Program-made: the position numbers and the translations under genes
Assembly: GCA_018697195.1 (NCBI GenBank)
Contig: CM031870.1
Location: 6,252,819-6,316,818 of the forward strand
Origin: Certhia americana
Lineage: Eukaryota > Chordata > Aves > Passeriformes > Certhiidae
Direction: 5' to 3'
DNA: 64,000 bases
In this document: piece by piece, positions 55,101 to 62,600 of the stretch
Layout: each line of letters starts with the position of its first letter
Position numbering within the stretch: the first letter of the stretch is position 1
The notes under the pieces: generated by a model
Database searches by the model: none
What the model was told of the DNA's origin: nothing
What the model saw: only the letters and a program-made list of their open reading frames with translations

Positions 55101-56106
55101 ATTTAGAATTAGCAAGTACGGCGCAACTATTAATCATACAATACTTAGCCCTTACTTTACCTATTTATGCATCAGCCAATGCATTCAAAGGCCGCCTGTT
55201 TAGCATTCGATTTAAGATACACCCTGATCGCTGCATTCTGCACCACCACGGCACAGACGGTCACAGACACGCTGAAAACAGGGCAGGCCATGCAGTCGAT
55301 CCCTCTGCCCCAGGGCAGGATCACCTCCAGCTCAGCCACCATTATCGCTGATGATACACAAGAACTGGTTATTTCAAGCAGCAGCTTCACACACGCACTC
55401 ACAGAACACATTATAAATTAAAGGAGGGAAGCGTGTGGCACGTCTGCAGCGCCTTAAACTGGGGCAGCGCGCAAGCCGGTCTCCGAAAGATAAAAAATCC
55501 AAATAAAAGCTTCCCCAACATGTGAATCCGGATTTTCTAAAAGTAGTATCTGGCAAGGTTAACGCCACTGCCTTTGGAAACAGTTCACCTTGTTTAAACT
55601 GGCTGAACCGCCCCGTGATTATCATCGAGCCTCCATTAAGATGACACACACAAACAGAGCCCTCGCAGAGCTTAGTTACTCTTTTCTCCGCTCCTACACC
55701 TCCAGACGCGCACATTCTCATATTTCGCCCCTTACCCTCCGGCAGCGGAGGAGCAGCTGTGGCAGGGACCACGGGGCTGTCACGGCGGCGGGGCCGGGAC
55801 CCGCCTGCCCTGCCGCCCCCGGGAGCGCCCGGACTCTCCGCGCCCCCGCCAGAGCCTGCCCGGGCGCGGGACACAGAGCCCCCATTGTGGCCCGGCCCCG
55901 ACCCGCCCGGACAGTGCTCGGTAGCGCCCATACAGCGGCTCGGCCCGGGGGCGCCGGGCAGGACGGGGCAGCCCCGGCGGCAGGGGCCGCAGCAGCTCTC
56001 AGGGGCTCCTGCAGTCCTGCCGCCCGCAGCGCCGGCTGAGGGGCCGCGTTCCCCCCGCACGAGCCCCGCACTCACCGCCGCCACCTCCGCCACCCTCTTC
56101 GTCCAT
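9634..56106 (-). CDS. CYTH3: CYTH3, cytohesin-3 (GRP1/ARNO3), ARF guanine-nucleotide exchange factor, complete
   Basis: Thirteen coding exons on the minus strand join without frame breaks into 398 residues, from ATG at 56106 to TAG at 9634. Domains seen: a Gly-rich start (1-11); a coiled coil (about 15-60, [19 protein letters not shown]); a Sec7 domain (about 62-247) with the catalytic glutamate E160 in [12 protein letters not shown] and the [19 protein letters not shown] helix; a PH domain (about 264-380) with the phosphoinositide-binding [17 protein letters not shown]; and a polybasic tail RKRRIANKK. Known: cytohesins exchange GDP for GTP on ARF1/ARF6, are recruited to plasma-membrane PIP3, and are autoinhibited by the Sec7-PH linker and tail. 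The endings [10 protein letters not shown] and [18 protein letters not shown] fit CYTH3 rather than CYTH1. The length matches the family (about 398-400). Splice joins: 56076, 30488-30406, 29910-29846, 29439-29373, 25308-25190, 22674-22594, 20563-20451, 19423-19275, 18514-18403, 10840-10764, 10682-10611, 10478-10324, 9706. Confidence 0.97.
9707..10323 (-). other. CYTH3 intron 12
   Basis: A 617-bp GT-AG intron with nothing else recognisable. Confidence 0.9.
10324..10478 (-). CDS. CYTH3: CYTH3 coding exon 12 (PH domain, C-terminal strands and helix)
   Basis: Encodes 324-374, [20 protein letters not shown] ... [20 protein letters not shown], plus two bases of Lys375. The NPSHKGQ loop matches CYTH3 and not CYTH1. 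Acceptor CCCTCCAG, donor GTGAGT. Confidence 0.97.
10611..10682 (-). CDS. CYTH3: CYTH3 coding exon 11 (PH domain)
   Basis: Encodes 300-323, [20 protein letters not shown] and PRKP, in exactly 24 codons. The acceptor is TTCTTTAG and the donor GTAAGG. Introns 10 and 11 around it are very short (81 and 132 bp). Confidence 0.96.
10764..10840 (-). CDS. CYTH3: CYTH3 coding exon 10 (PH domain, beta1-beta4)
   Basis: Completes Gly274 and encodes [20 protein letters not shown] and FEYTT. The Lys and Arg residues of KTWKRRWF belong to the PH phosphoinositide pocket. Spliced directly to exon 9, it gives the diglycine form. The acceptor is TTTGTAG and the donor GTGAGT. Confidence 0.96.
13346..13518. repeat. 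A-rich (A4-8G)n simple repeat abutting an assembly gap
   Basis: About 170 bases of AAAAAG/AAAAAAG-type purine repeat on the + strand. It ends exactly where unknown bases begin, so the true array may be longer. Confidence 0.95.
13519..13840. other. Assembly gap (322 N)
   Basis: A run of N. It follows the purine repeat directly, so the repeat probably caused the gap. The real size may differ from 322. Confidence 1.
16090..16118. repeat. Poly(A) run, 29 nt
   Basis: An uninterrupted A run after GGGGG. No retrocopy is recognised upstream. Confidence 0.9.
17746..17779. repeat. A-rich simple repeat (CUUU-type tract on the transcribed strand)
   Basis: A7-9G units on the + strand. On the CYTH3 transcript this is a TTTTTTTC tract about 75-110 nt downstream of the microexon, and so a possible PTBP-type binding region (inference). 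Confidence 0.85.
17854..17856 (-). CDS. CYTH3: Candidate 3-nt CYTH3 microexon (GAG), alternative
   Basis: In intron 9 the transcribed strand reads TTCTGCATTAG|GAG|GTACGTATC. There is a pyrimidine-rich tract before the AG and a good donor after the three bases. Inserted between exons 9 and 10 it changes L-G-G-R to L-G-G-G-R and keeps the frame. Cytohesin genes are known to have a 3-nt exon producing diglycine and triglycine PH forms with different PIP3 versus PI(4,5)P2 selectivity. The site is 547 bp from exon 9. Part of the intron is an assembly gap, so a competing copy there cannot be excluded. Confidence 0.78.
18403..18514 (-). CDS. CYTH3: CYTH3 coding exon 9 (Sec7-PH linker and PH start)
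   Basis: Encodes 237-273 ([20 protein letters not shown] ... DREGWLLKL) plus one base of a Gly codon. The Sec7-PH linker is part of the autoinhibitory element. A run of 20 T on the transcribed strand (18525-18544) lies just upstream of the acceptor TTTTCTAG. The donor is GTTAGT, slightly off consensus. Confidence 0.96.
18515..19274 (-). other. CYTH3 intron 8
   Basis: A 760-bp intron with A-rich runs near exon 9. Nothing else recognised. Confidence 0.9.
19275..19423 (-). CDS. CYTH3: CYTH3 coding exon 8 (Sec7, ARF-binding groove)
   Basis: Encodes 187-236, including [20 protein letters not shown], which forms the hydrophobic groove for ARF switch regions and (known for the family) the brefeldin-A-insensitive pattern of cytohesins. 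[14 protein letters not shown] follows. Acceptor AATTTCAG, donor GTAAGT. It ends on a codon boundary. Confidence 0.97.
19424..20450 (-). other. CYTH3 intron 7
   Basis: A 1.0-kb intron with a short (TA)n run at 20389-20404. Nothing else recognised. Confidence 0.9.
20389..20404. repeat. (TA)n microsatellite
   Basis: Eight TA units, about 50 bases inside intron 7 from the exon 7 donor. Confidence 0.9.
20451..20563 (-). CDS. CYTH3: CYTH3 coding exon 7 (Sec7, catalytic glutamate)
   Basis: Encodes 149-186. It contains [17 protein letters not shown], where E160 corresponds to the cytohesin glutamic finger that displaces the GDP phosphate and Mg2+ from [17 protein letters not shown] follows. Acceptor TTCTATAG, donor GTCAGT. 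Confidence 0.97.
20564..22593 (-). other. CYTH3 intron 6
   Basis: A 2.0-kb intron; nothing else recognised on either strand. Confidence 0.9.
22594..22674 (-). CDS. CYTH3: CYTH3 coding exon 6 (Sec7)
   Basis: Completes Arg122 and encodes [19 protein letters not shown] and NLVQAL (123-148), with two bases of Arg149. The acceptor is CTTGTAG and the donor GTGAGT. Confidence 0.96.
22675..25189 (-). other. CYTH3 intron 5
   Basis: A 2.5-kb intron containing the perfect inverted repeat at 24124-24159. Nothing else recognised. Confidence 0.9.
24124..24159. repeat. Perfect 16-bp inverted repeat with 4-nt loop
   Basis: AAACAGACTGAAATAT (24124-24139), then ATAA, then its exact reverse complement (24144-24159). 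It can extrude as a cruciform or fold as an RNA hairpin in intron 5. Confidence 0.95.
25190..25308 (-). CDS. CYTH3: CYTH3 coding exon 5 (Sec7, N-terminal helices)
   Basis: Encodes residues 83-121 ([11 protein letters not shown] ... [12 protein letters not shown]) and two bases of Arg122. The [16 protein letters not shown] region is typical of cytohesins. The acceptor is CTTCTTAG and the donor GTAAAG. Confidence 0.96.
25309..29372 (-). other. CYTH3 intron 4
   Basis: A 4.1-kb intron. It holds a 140-codon open frame at 25742-26164 on the + strand (see findings) and a degenerate tRNA B-box-like motif at 25555-25565 that I reject as a tRNA. No repeat family is recognised. Confidence 0.88.
29373..29439 (-). 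CDS. CYTH3: CYTH3 coding exon 4 (linker into Sec7)
   Basis: Completes Ser60 and encodes 61-82, [19 protein letters not shown] and PKK. This is the conserved basic linker leading into the Sec7 domain. The acceptor ends TATGTAG, and the donor is GTAGAG. Confidence 0.96.
29440..29845 (-). other. CYTH3 intron 3
   Basis: A 406-bp intron; nothing else recognised. Confidence 0.9.
29846..29910 (-). CDS. CYTH3: CYTH3 coding exon 3 (coiled coil, second half)
   Basis: Encodes residues 39-59 ([21 protein letters not shown]) plus two bases of Ser60. The acceptor is TTGACAG and the donor GTAAGT. Confidence 0.96.
29911..30405 (-). other. CYTH3 intron 2
   Basis: A 495-bp intron; nothing else recognised. 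Confidence 0.9.
30406..30488 (-). CDS. CYTH3: CYTH3 coding exon 2 (coiled coil, first half)
   Basis: Encodes residues 11-38, including [20 protein letters not shown], the start of the cytohesin coiled coil that mediates dimerisation and binding to adaptors such as GRASP/CYTIP. The acceptor is ATTCCAG and the donor GTAAT. The 31 + 83 bases give a clean codon boundary. Confidence 0.96.
35731..35746. repeat. G5C7 palindrome
   Basis: TAGGGGGCCCCCCCTA, an isolated GC block in strongly AT-rich intron sequence. The flanks pair with each other around a CC centre. Confidence 0.9.
37422..37445. repeat. 11-bp inverted repeat with 2-nt spacer, octamer-like
   Basis: AAATATGCATG, TC, CATGCATATTT. Each arm contains ATGCAT/TATGCA cores that resemble POU-homeodomain half sites. 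Confidence 0.85.
42415..42467. repeat. 20-21 bp tandem repeat, 2.6 copies
   Basis: Units start at 42415, 42435 and 42456, with the pattern CTAAAGAACCTCAAAGCCTT. The third unit is cut off by the LTR insertion at 42468. Confidence 0.85.
42468..43227 (+). mobile_element. Solo long terminal repeat of an endogenous retrovirus
   Basis: A 760-bp element begins TGTCGGA and ends TCCGAGA, inverted termini with one mismatch, consistent with a TG...CA LTR whose last CA has mutated. It is flanked by a 6-bp direct repeat AACCTT at 42462-42467 and 43228-43233. Inside, a TATAAA at 42858-42863 is followed about 200 bases later by AATAAA at 43056-43061, the U3-R-U5 order, on the + strand and antisense to CYTH3. 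No gag, pol or env sequence adjoins it, so it is a recombination-derived solo LTR. I cannot name the family; a 6-bp duplication fits ERVK-like avian elements. Confidence 0.82.
49288..49412. repeat. Imperfect tandem duplication, copy 1
   Basis: A 21-nt A run followed by about 104 bases from GAGACAGAAGAACAAG to ACACATGGATTTCT. It is repeated directly downstream. Confidence 0.92.
49413..49543. repeat. Imperfect tandem duplication, copy 2
   Basis: The same order as copy 1: an A run, GAGACAGAGAACAAG, and an end at ACACATGGTTTTCT. The differences are mostly single-base length changes plus about two or three substitutions. Confidence 0.92.
51152..51420 (-). mobile_element. CR1 LINE 3' fragment
   Basis: On the + strand it begins AGAATCATAGAATCGTTCGG and continues through CTGCCATGGGCAGGGACACC and CTAATCTAAATCTACTCTCT. 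This is the well-known reverse complement of the avian CR1 3' end. The element is therefore on the minus strand, the same sense as CYTH3. It is 5'-truncated and diverged from the consensus. Confidence 0.93.
56076..56106 (-). CDS. CYTH3: CYTH3 coding exon 1 (start codon)
   Basis: ATG at 56106-56104 in the context CCCAAAATGG, encoding MDEE followed by six glycines. The donor GTGAG follows at 56075, and one base (G) is left over for exon 2. The exon lies inside the CpG island. The start was chosen because it is the ATG that reads in frame into the family's N-terminus, and the MDE/poly-Gly opening is typical of CYTH3. Confidence 0.93.
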
Positions 56107-56199
56107 TTTGGGACCGCAGGCAGGGCGCTCCGCGGCGGCCGCGGTTCAGGGAGGCCCGGGACTCGTTCCACTCGCTCGGCGCCTCGCGGCCGCTCCTGC

Positions 56200-56247
56200 T
56201 CCTTCTCCTCCTTCTCTTTCTCCTTCTTCTCTTCTTCTTCCTTCTCC
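56200..56247. repeat. 48-nt pure pyrimidine tract (GA-rich on the CYTH3 strand)
   Basis: An uninterrupted C/T run on the + strand made of CTT/CCT units, 94-141 bases upstream of the CYTH3 start codon. It is a GAGA-type promoter or 5'UTR element and may form triplex DNA. Confidence 0.9.
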
Positions 56248-56367
56248 GCTGCTACTACCACCGCCGCTCTCTGCTGCTGCGCTCCGCAGCCCCGTCCCTC
56301 CCAGCCCAACCCAGCCCAACCCTAGCCCCGGCAGCCACCACCGCCTCGGCCCAGCCGCCCGCCCCTC

Positions 56368-56376
56368 TCATGTGAC
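56368..56376. promoter_or_regulatory. M-box-like E-box (TCATGTGAC)
   Basis: Matches the TCATGTGA core bound by MITF/TFE and USF-type bHLH-ZIP proteins, about 260 bases upstream of the CYTH3 start, inside the CpG island. Motif match only. Confidence 0.4.
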
Positions 56377-56640
56377 CCGCAGAGGGGAGGCGGCCCCGCC
56401 CGGCCCCTCCGCCGCCAGCGCCGTGCTGCCCGTCCCCCTCAGCTGCCCGGCCGAGCCGTGCTGCGGAGCGGAGGCTGCCTTCCTCCGTCCTGCCCTTTGC
56501 GGTGTTCCCTCCCCGGCAGGTCCTGCACGGGGCGGCCCCACAGCGCCCAGGCGCCTAAAGCGACTTGCCCGGCGGCTGTCGGAGGTTGCCCGGGCGGTCG
56601 GGAGCGAGGCGAGCCTGGGCCGAGTCACTTGGGCTCGTGC

Positions 56641-59600
56641 CGGCTGTGGTTGTGTTTTGGGCTCTGCAAGAGCCAGAAAATGTCTGCAGAGCCCCTGACT
56701 CTTTTGTGGAGGTCTAAAGACTCCTTTGGGTATCTTTCAAAGGGAAGCGGGGGAGAGCGGGAGGAGACTGGAAGGTGAGAGCTGAGCTGGCCTGAAGCAG
56801 TGTAGTGAAGGGGGACGAGGTGGGTTGAAGTCTCTGGAAAAGAGGCCGAGGCACCTAATGTTTCTGCTTGTTTTCTGCTGATTTTTGTTTGCTCCTTGTT
56901 CTTGGGTCCGGTGCTGGGTGCTCCCCTTGCCGCAGGGGTCGTGGAGAGCCTGGTGTTGAAATGGGACTGTGCCCCATGCACAGTGCAGGGGGTGGTGTTG
57001 GTGAGCATTGTCTGTGTGGATAACAGAAAGGACTCTCCTGCTTGCTGCCCTAGGAGCGACAGCATCTATGGGATCTCGTTAGTCTTCACTAAAAATCTTC
57101 AGTGAGTTGCCTACCATGGGAGTCTGTAAAGGTAAGCAGAAGTACTGGCGCACATCACTCTTCCTTCCTTCCTTCCTTCCTTCCTTGGTACCGCCTCTTA
57201 TTATTTTTTAAAAGCCTTTCGTGTCAAAATTTTATTCAGAAAGGAAGCTGTGGGAGGAAAGGGTCAGCCAACAGGAAAGTATAAGGGTTTTCATTTTCCT
57301 TTTGTAGGCTGGCAGGGGACAGAGCACGGTCTAGGAAGCTGTGTCGGGAGCACTCACCTCTTGACGCTGCTGCTAATAGCTGGTTATTGCGGCCCATTTT
57401 GCTGAGAGCTGAGGTTTGGCTCTGACAGCTACTCTGGTGCTAAAGTGTTTCACCTCATCTAAAAATCATAACCCTTTAAAATACTCCTCTTTGTCTTTCA
57501 TATTTTAAAATAAATATTGTTATAAGTTTAGTAAGTTAGTTACAAAAAGGATATGATTACATAAAACAGGAGCATCACCTTGGTAAGAGATTTGTTTTGA
57601 AATTACATCTATAAAGTGCCATTACAGGATGGTTTAAAATAAGTCTTAATGCAGATGAACTGGCAATGGGCTCTGAATATTTTTGCACACTGAGCAAACT
57701 GTTCATTTACATTAGTGAGGAATCTGGTTCATGTGAAAAATTCTAATTTTATAATCAATCACAGATTGTTCGCTTTTCATTTGTGCTGTTTTATACCTTT
57801 ATATAAAGTATATGCTTTTACATTCTTGCTTTTGTTTGTTTTCCTGCCTTCCTTCCTTCCTATATTTTTGTTACAAGAAAAATTCTAGTCCAAAATAAAA
57901 AAGCCTAATCCCTAATTCTAATAGCTGGGGAGAGTGAAGTGTGGAGAACAGTCCACCCCCCACCCATTCAATGCAAAATGCCTGTTGAACTTCATGGAAG
58001 CAGTACTACTTTTAAAACTCTCCAAATTAATAGCAAAGAGAAAAATTATTGTGAAAAAAAATTTGTGATGCAAGGAAGATATGGAAAATGTCTGTCCCAG
58101 TTACAAGTGACCAGTTGTGATATTTTGTAGAAACTTCTTGGTTAAATCCAATTCCAAACTCATGAGATAAGGAAAATGTTCTTTATTATAGCTTCATTAT
58201 TCACTTGAACAGGGAAATTTCAGTGTTTTGCTGAATATATAGCTTACTGTGTTGGAACTCTGAAATGTATGTCATTTAATACCCTCTCAAGAAGAATCTG
58301 TTCTTTCCAGTCCTGCTTTAGTAGGATGACTTATTAATGATACATAGTACCAAAGAGTACTGAAATTAATAGTGTTCTCTCCAGGGCTGAGTGTCTTTGA
58401 AAGGATGGCAGATAATCCTTAAAAACCTTTTAATTCATGCTGTGTTTGCCATAAATAGACTTACATTTCCATGGGCCTGATCCTACAAGTGTTCTAAACA
58501 TAAAACTGTTAATTCTGTGTACAAGGTGCTTTAGTGGACAAAGCTGTTGAATCTATAGTTGAGAAGTGTCACAGAAACTTCTAAGATCAAACCTTTCACC
58601 CTGTTGCCTCATTTTCCTGTGAATAATGTACAGCTCATGTCTGGCTGTAAACCTAACTAGGTCAGGAGTAGATTTTTTTGAAAATGTGTAAAATCAACTG
58701 AAGAATTACAGTCACAGTTCTATGTCGTAGCTATAGCAATTCTACCATAGCAGAACTCCTCCCTGGTTTTTGGCAATTCAACAGCAATAACACCACTATC
58801 ATTAAATACAGGGTAGTTTTTGCTGAGACCAACAGCAAAGCCAGAGGTTTTGTTGGTAAGGACCAACAAAGATGCCAGAAGCAATGCAGGTTACAATCTC
58901 AGCAAATTCCAAGACAAACTCTAATAAATGATTTCCTGCTCATGTGAATAATTTTGTCTCATCTGCTTTGTTTTCTGGAATTCTGATCATTCTTTTGTTT
59001 TGAAGTACATATGAATTTTAATGTTTTCTTCATATTATTGAGACTTTCAATCAACAGTTTTCTCATGATTGCTTGATTTTTGTTGTCCTTCTTGCAGTGT
59101 CTTCTATAGTCTTAGGTCTATTTTTACCACCAGTATGTTTTGCCAGTTTCATATTCACAAGTCTAACCTTCTGTGTTGGAAGAACTTCGTAGTCTGTCTG
59201 TCATTCATGTAAATAATAGTCTAATAGCAGGTCTGTTGAAATTATTTTTAGTGGAAAATTGGGCTTTCTCCAAACATGCTGTTGGCAGGGTTGATTCCTC
59301 AATGATAAATGTGGTTACTGCTGAATTTGCAGGTAATATACTTTGTCTTTTTATTTTTTTTTTCCTTCTTTGGATGGTTCAGGAACTGTTTTGATTCAGT
59401 TTCCACTAAGAAGTAATTTATCATGTCATTTTTCATTTAAGCGTTGAGGAGCACATCTGTTATGGCACTTGTCCCTATAGAGAGAGTCAGTGAAAACGAC
59501 TGAAACCCTTACATCACATTTTTGTGGTCTATAAAGCTCATTAAATATTAATCCATTTCTGTGGGTTTCAGTTTGAACCAGATTCCAAGAACAGTGAATG

Positions 59601-62600
59601 AAAATAAAAATTTTATGATTATAGATTTATAAAGTTTTTATTTTTAATCAAAAGCATGAGCTATGAGGATGTTCATACATGGATAGTAGCATTGTATTCA
59701 AGTATAAGAAATAAAATTCTGAATTTTCTCAATGCAGAAAGAAATAAAATGACTGTTGGAGCCATCAGACTGGATGTCAGTATCAGCAACAGGGAGGTGG
59801 AATAATGCTCCTTATTTACTGTTGGAAAGAAGACTCTTTGAGATCTTACTTAAGGAGGAAGTCACCTCCATGCAGGTATTCCCACTTCTTGTGTAGGCAA
59901 GACATCACCAATTTGCAAGTCTGGCTTGGTGTGATTTCTGTTAGATTTGGTAAGATGGTAGTTACCCTGAAGGAAAACAGTTAATCTTCGAGAATATAGA
60001 TCTACACCAAAAATATAGATACATCTTAAACAATACAGATGTTGTGCAGTGTTTTATAATCTAGAATTGATTGGTTGATTTTACGACTTGTTCACATAGA
60101 TGCTCTCCCATTTTTAGAAAAATGGTGCAAGCATTACATTTGCTAAACCAACAGTTTGTTGATATCACTGTCATTGATACTCACCCACAATATTAAAGAA
60201 TACTTTTGTTTCAAATCTAGATAATCAAACAGTTTTTATTTTTTAAGAAGAATTGCTTAATAGTTTCCATGCAGGAAAGGCTTAGTCCATCAGCATGTCT
60301 TTTTTTTTTTCCCCTGACTTTTGTTTTTTTTTAAATTTATCAGTACTTGAATAATCTGGTATTCTTAAACCCCTCAGGCAAACTCTTTGATTTCCTCTGT
60401 CTGGCAGATGGGTTTTAGCCATGTATTGTTTCTTAAAATGTTTATGTTGTCACACTTACCATATTTTTCACAGCTGGAAAAACATTTTTGTAGAAAATCC
60501 TGTTTGCTGGTTGTCTCAAATGTTTCAAAAGTGCTTGTACCTTTCATTTAGGCCAAAAAATTTTTACATGCAGGTATTTTATATTGCTTTGGGGAACATC
60601 AAAGCTAAAGCTTAGCAAGTCAAACAACTTTTATGAATGGTGCTTCTTTGTATGGATAGGAAGCTAGTTCCATTAAAATAGTCAAAAACCCCAAGAATAA
60701 AGATACCTCTCTTCTAATAATTTTGCAGGGATTTCTCTCAGATTAACTTGGAAATCATATCCTGAATTTTATTTGCAGCCTATTTTAAATTCCTATTCTT
60801 GACACATTTGAGGGCTTGTGATTTTTTAAGATTTCTAAATGAGCTTTATCTACTCCTAGCATCACATATTACTGGTTTTGGAAGGCAGTGCTTGTTTCCA
60901 CTGTGTAACACTGATAGGGCCACTTGTGAGTCATTGAAGAAAAAACACCAGAATTTCCCAGTGAGGAAAACAAAATGCATCAAAAATTGCAAAGGTCCAC
61001 CACCACTGTAATGCTTCTGATCTGAAAAACACTCGGCATTAGAACTTGTTCTACCTGTATTAATTATGCCCAGTACTAGACACAAGCAGGATGCTTTCTA
61101 GCATGGAAGCTGGACCTAAAATAACAAAAAAAGAGCACTTGGATTCAAAGGACATGGCCTGAAGCAGATCCTGAATTGAATTTTGCATGAAGCTTGAGAG
61201 GTTTTTACTATCTCAGGAAAGTGAAAGAACTTGATGTAAATTACCTCTCAAAGGAGAGTGTGCTGATTGAGGCCATACTGTTCCCACCCTGAGAAGTAGC
61301 CACAGTCTAAATTCCCCTCTGCTGGCTATCTCCAGTTTGGCATGGTTAGGTGTATTCACACATACCACTCTCCAGTCTCACCAAAGCCTGGGAGTTTAAA
61401 ATTCCTAATTCATCCTACAATGGGAGCTGCAGCTGGGCTACAAACCATGCATAAGTTCTGCTCTGGCTGCATGCACATGGCATGATGGATGGGAGCTCCC
61501 ATGGTTCCTTCTCCCTGCCTGAAGAAGCCTCCTCAGCCAAGTCCCAGTGTACCAGGGCTGGCATCCCCTGGCACAGATGGCAGCCAAGTGACAAGCTGTG
61601 CTTGCTCATGACACAGTGTTAGAAATGTTACACCAGGTGCTCTTGTTGATTCACCAGTGAGTGAAATGCAATGGCATATCTCCACATGAGCTGGCTCAAG
61701 TCTTGCTGCTGGCTAGTCAGCAGTGCACAAATCTGGGTTTAATAAATATGGAACCATAAATTCAGACAGGAGCAGGAACTGGCAACTAATGTTTTTGACT
61801 TATTGTGGCCTCTGAGCTGTTTGTGCAGCTGTTCGTGAAGCCATGCTTTAAATCAAATCACTCAATCCAGATTTTTAAAGTTCCGTCTAATCTAATAATT
61901 TTTAACCAGAATTGGTCCATTGATTAAATTCATGCTCTGGACCCACAAACAGTTGCATTGGCACAATTGCAGCACTGGTAGACTGTGACACACAGATGGT
62001 GTGGAAAGAAGTAGGGGTGGCTGCTGGATTGTAAATTTGTCTGTGGGGACAATATCCCTGCATAATCATAACCTTATTCTGAACCACAGAATCTCCACCA
62101 ATTTCACTTTCTGATCCCTCATTCTCAGCCCTTCTCAAACTGAGCCTATAATCAGGCTTGTTACGTCTCATCTGTGCAATCCTAGAACATCTAATGGTAA
62201 TAAATCAAGATTAAAAATGAACATGTAAGTGCATTTCTTTCAAGGTTAGCAAGCTATGGGTTACAGTATTTATACCAAGCTTTATCCTGGCTTTTTACTG
62301 GCAGCAGGAAGACAAATTATATCAACTCTAATGTAAAACCATCAGGAGGAAAACCACTCACCAGTCCTTCTCTTTGAGGGTACTGGGTTTTAAATAACTT
62401 TGTACTGCCAGGTTGAATTTGTACGAATTTCATGCCACATTGCCATCCAAAAATTAAATTTATTGCATCACAAAATTGCAGTTATATACTGCTGAGAGTA
62501 GGCTCTCAGTTTCTCTCATAGGTTATTTTTGAGTATACCTGTTGAGTCTAGGGGAAAGGGGATGATTCTTCGTTAAAAAGTGATGTGTAATATTTTAAAT

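Larger units (their letters stand above)
30489..56075 (-). other. CYTH3 intron 1 (25.6 kb)
   Basis: More than half of the gene's length. A long first intron is usual in cytohesin genes and often holds enhancers. It contains the solo LTR (42468-43227), a 20-21 bp tandem repeat next to it, an imperfect tandem duplication (49288-49543), a CR1 fragment (51152-51420) and short palindromes (35731-35746, 37422-37445). I see no additional protein-coding exon. Confidence 0.88.
55690..56640. promoter_or_regulatory. CpG island, CYTH3 promoter region
   Basis: About 950 bases rich in CpG and GC within an AT-rich window, centred on CYTH3 exon 1. It contains several GC-box-like GGGCGG/CCGCCC sites and no obvious TATA box. 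It is typical of a dispersed-initiation vertebrate promoter. The start site probably lies within about 300 bases upstream of 56106 (inference). Confidence 0.85.

Noticed and set aside
9634..56106. Identity as CYTH1 or CYTH2 instead of CYTH3
   Set aside because: [22 protein letters not shown] and the tail [14 protein letters not shown] fit CYTH3, and USP42 is the expected neighbour of CYTH3.
55374..56309. A 311-codon open frame on the minus strand across the CYTH3 promoter and exon 1
   Set aside because: It begins at TTG, not ATG. It is long only because the region is GC-rich, includes a GA-repeat giving Glu/Lys runs, and runs in a different frame through CYTH3 exon 1 and its splice site.
56288..56371. 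Upstream ATG at 56371 on the CYTH3 strand as an overlapping regulatory uORF
   Set aside because: That frame reaches a stop before the CYTH3 start, and it is unknown whether the ATG lies within the transcript.
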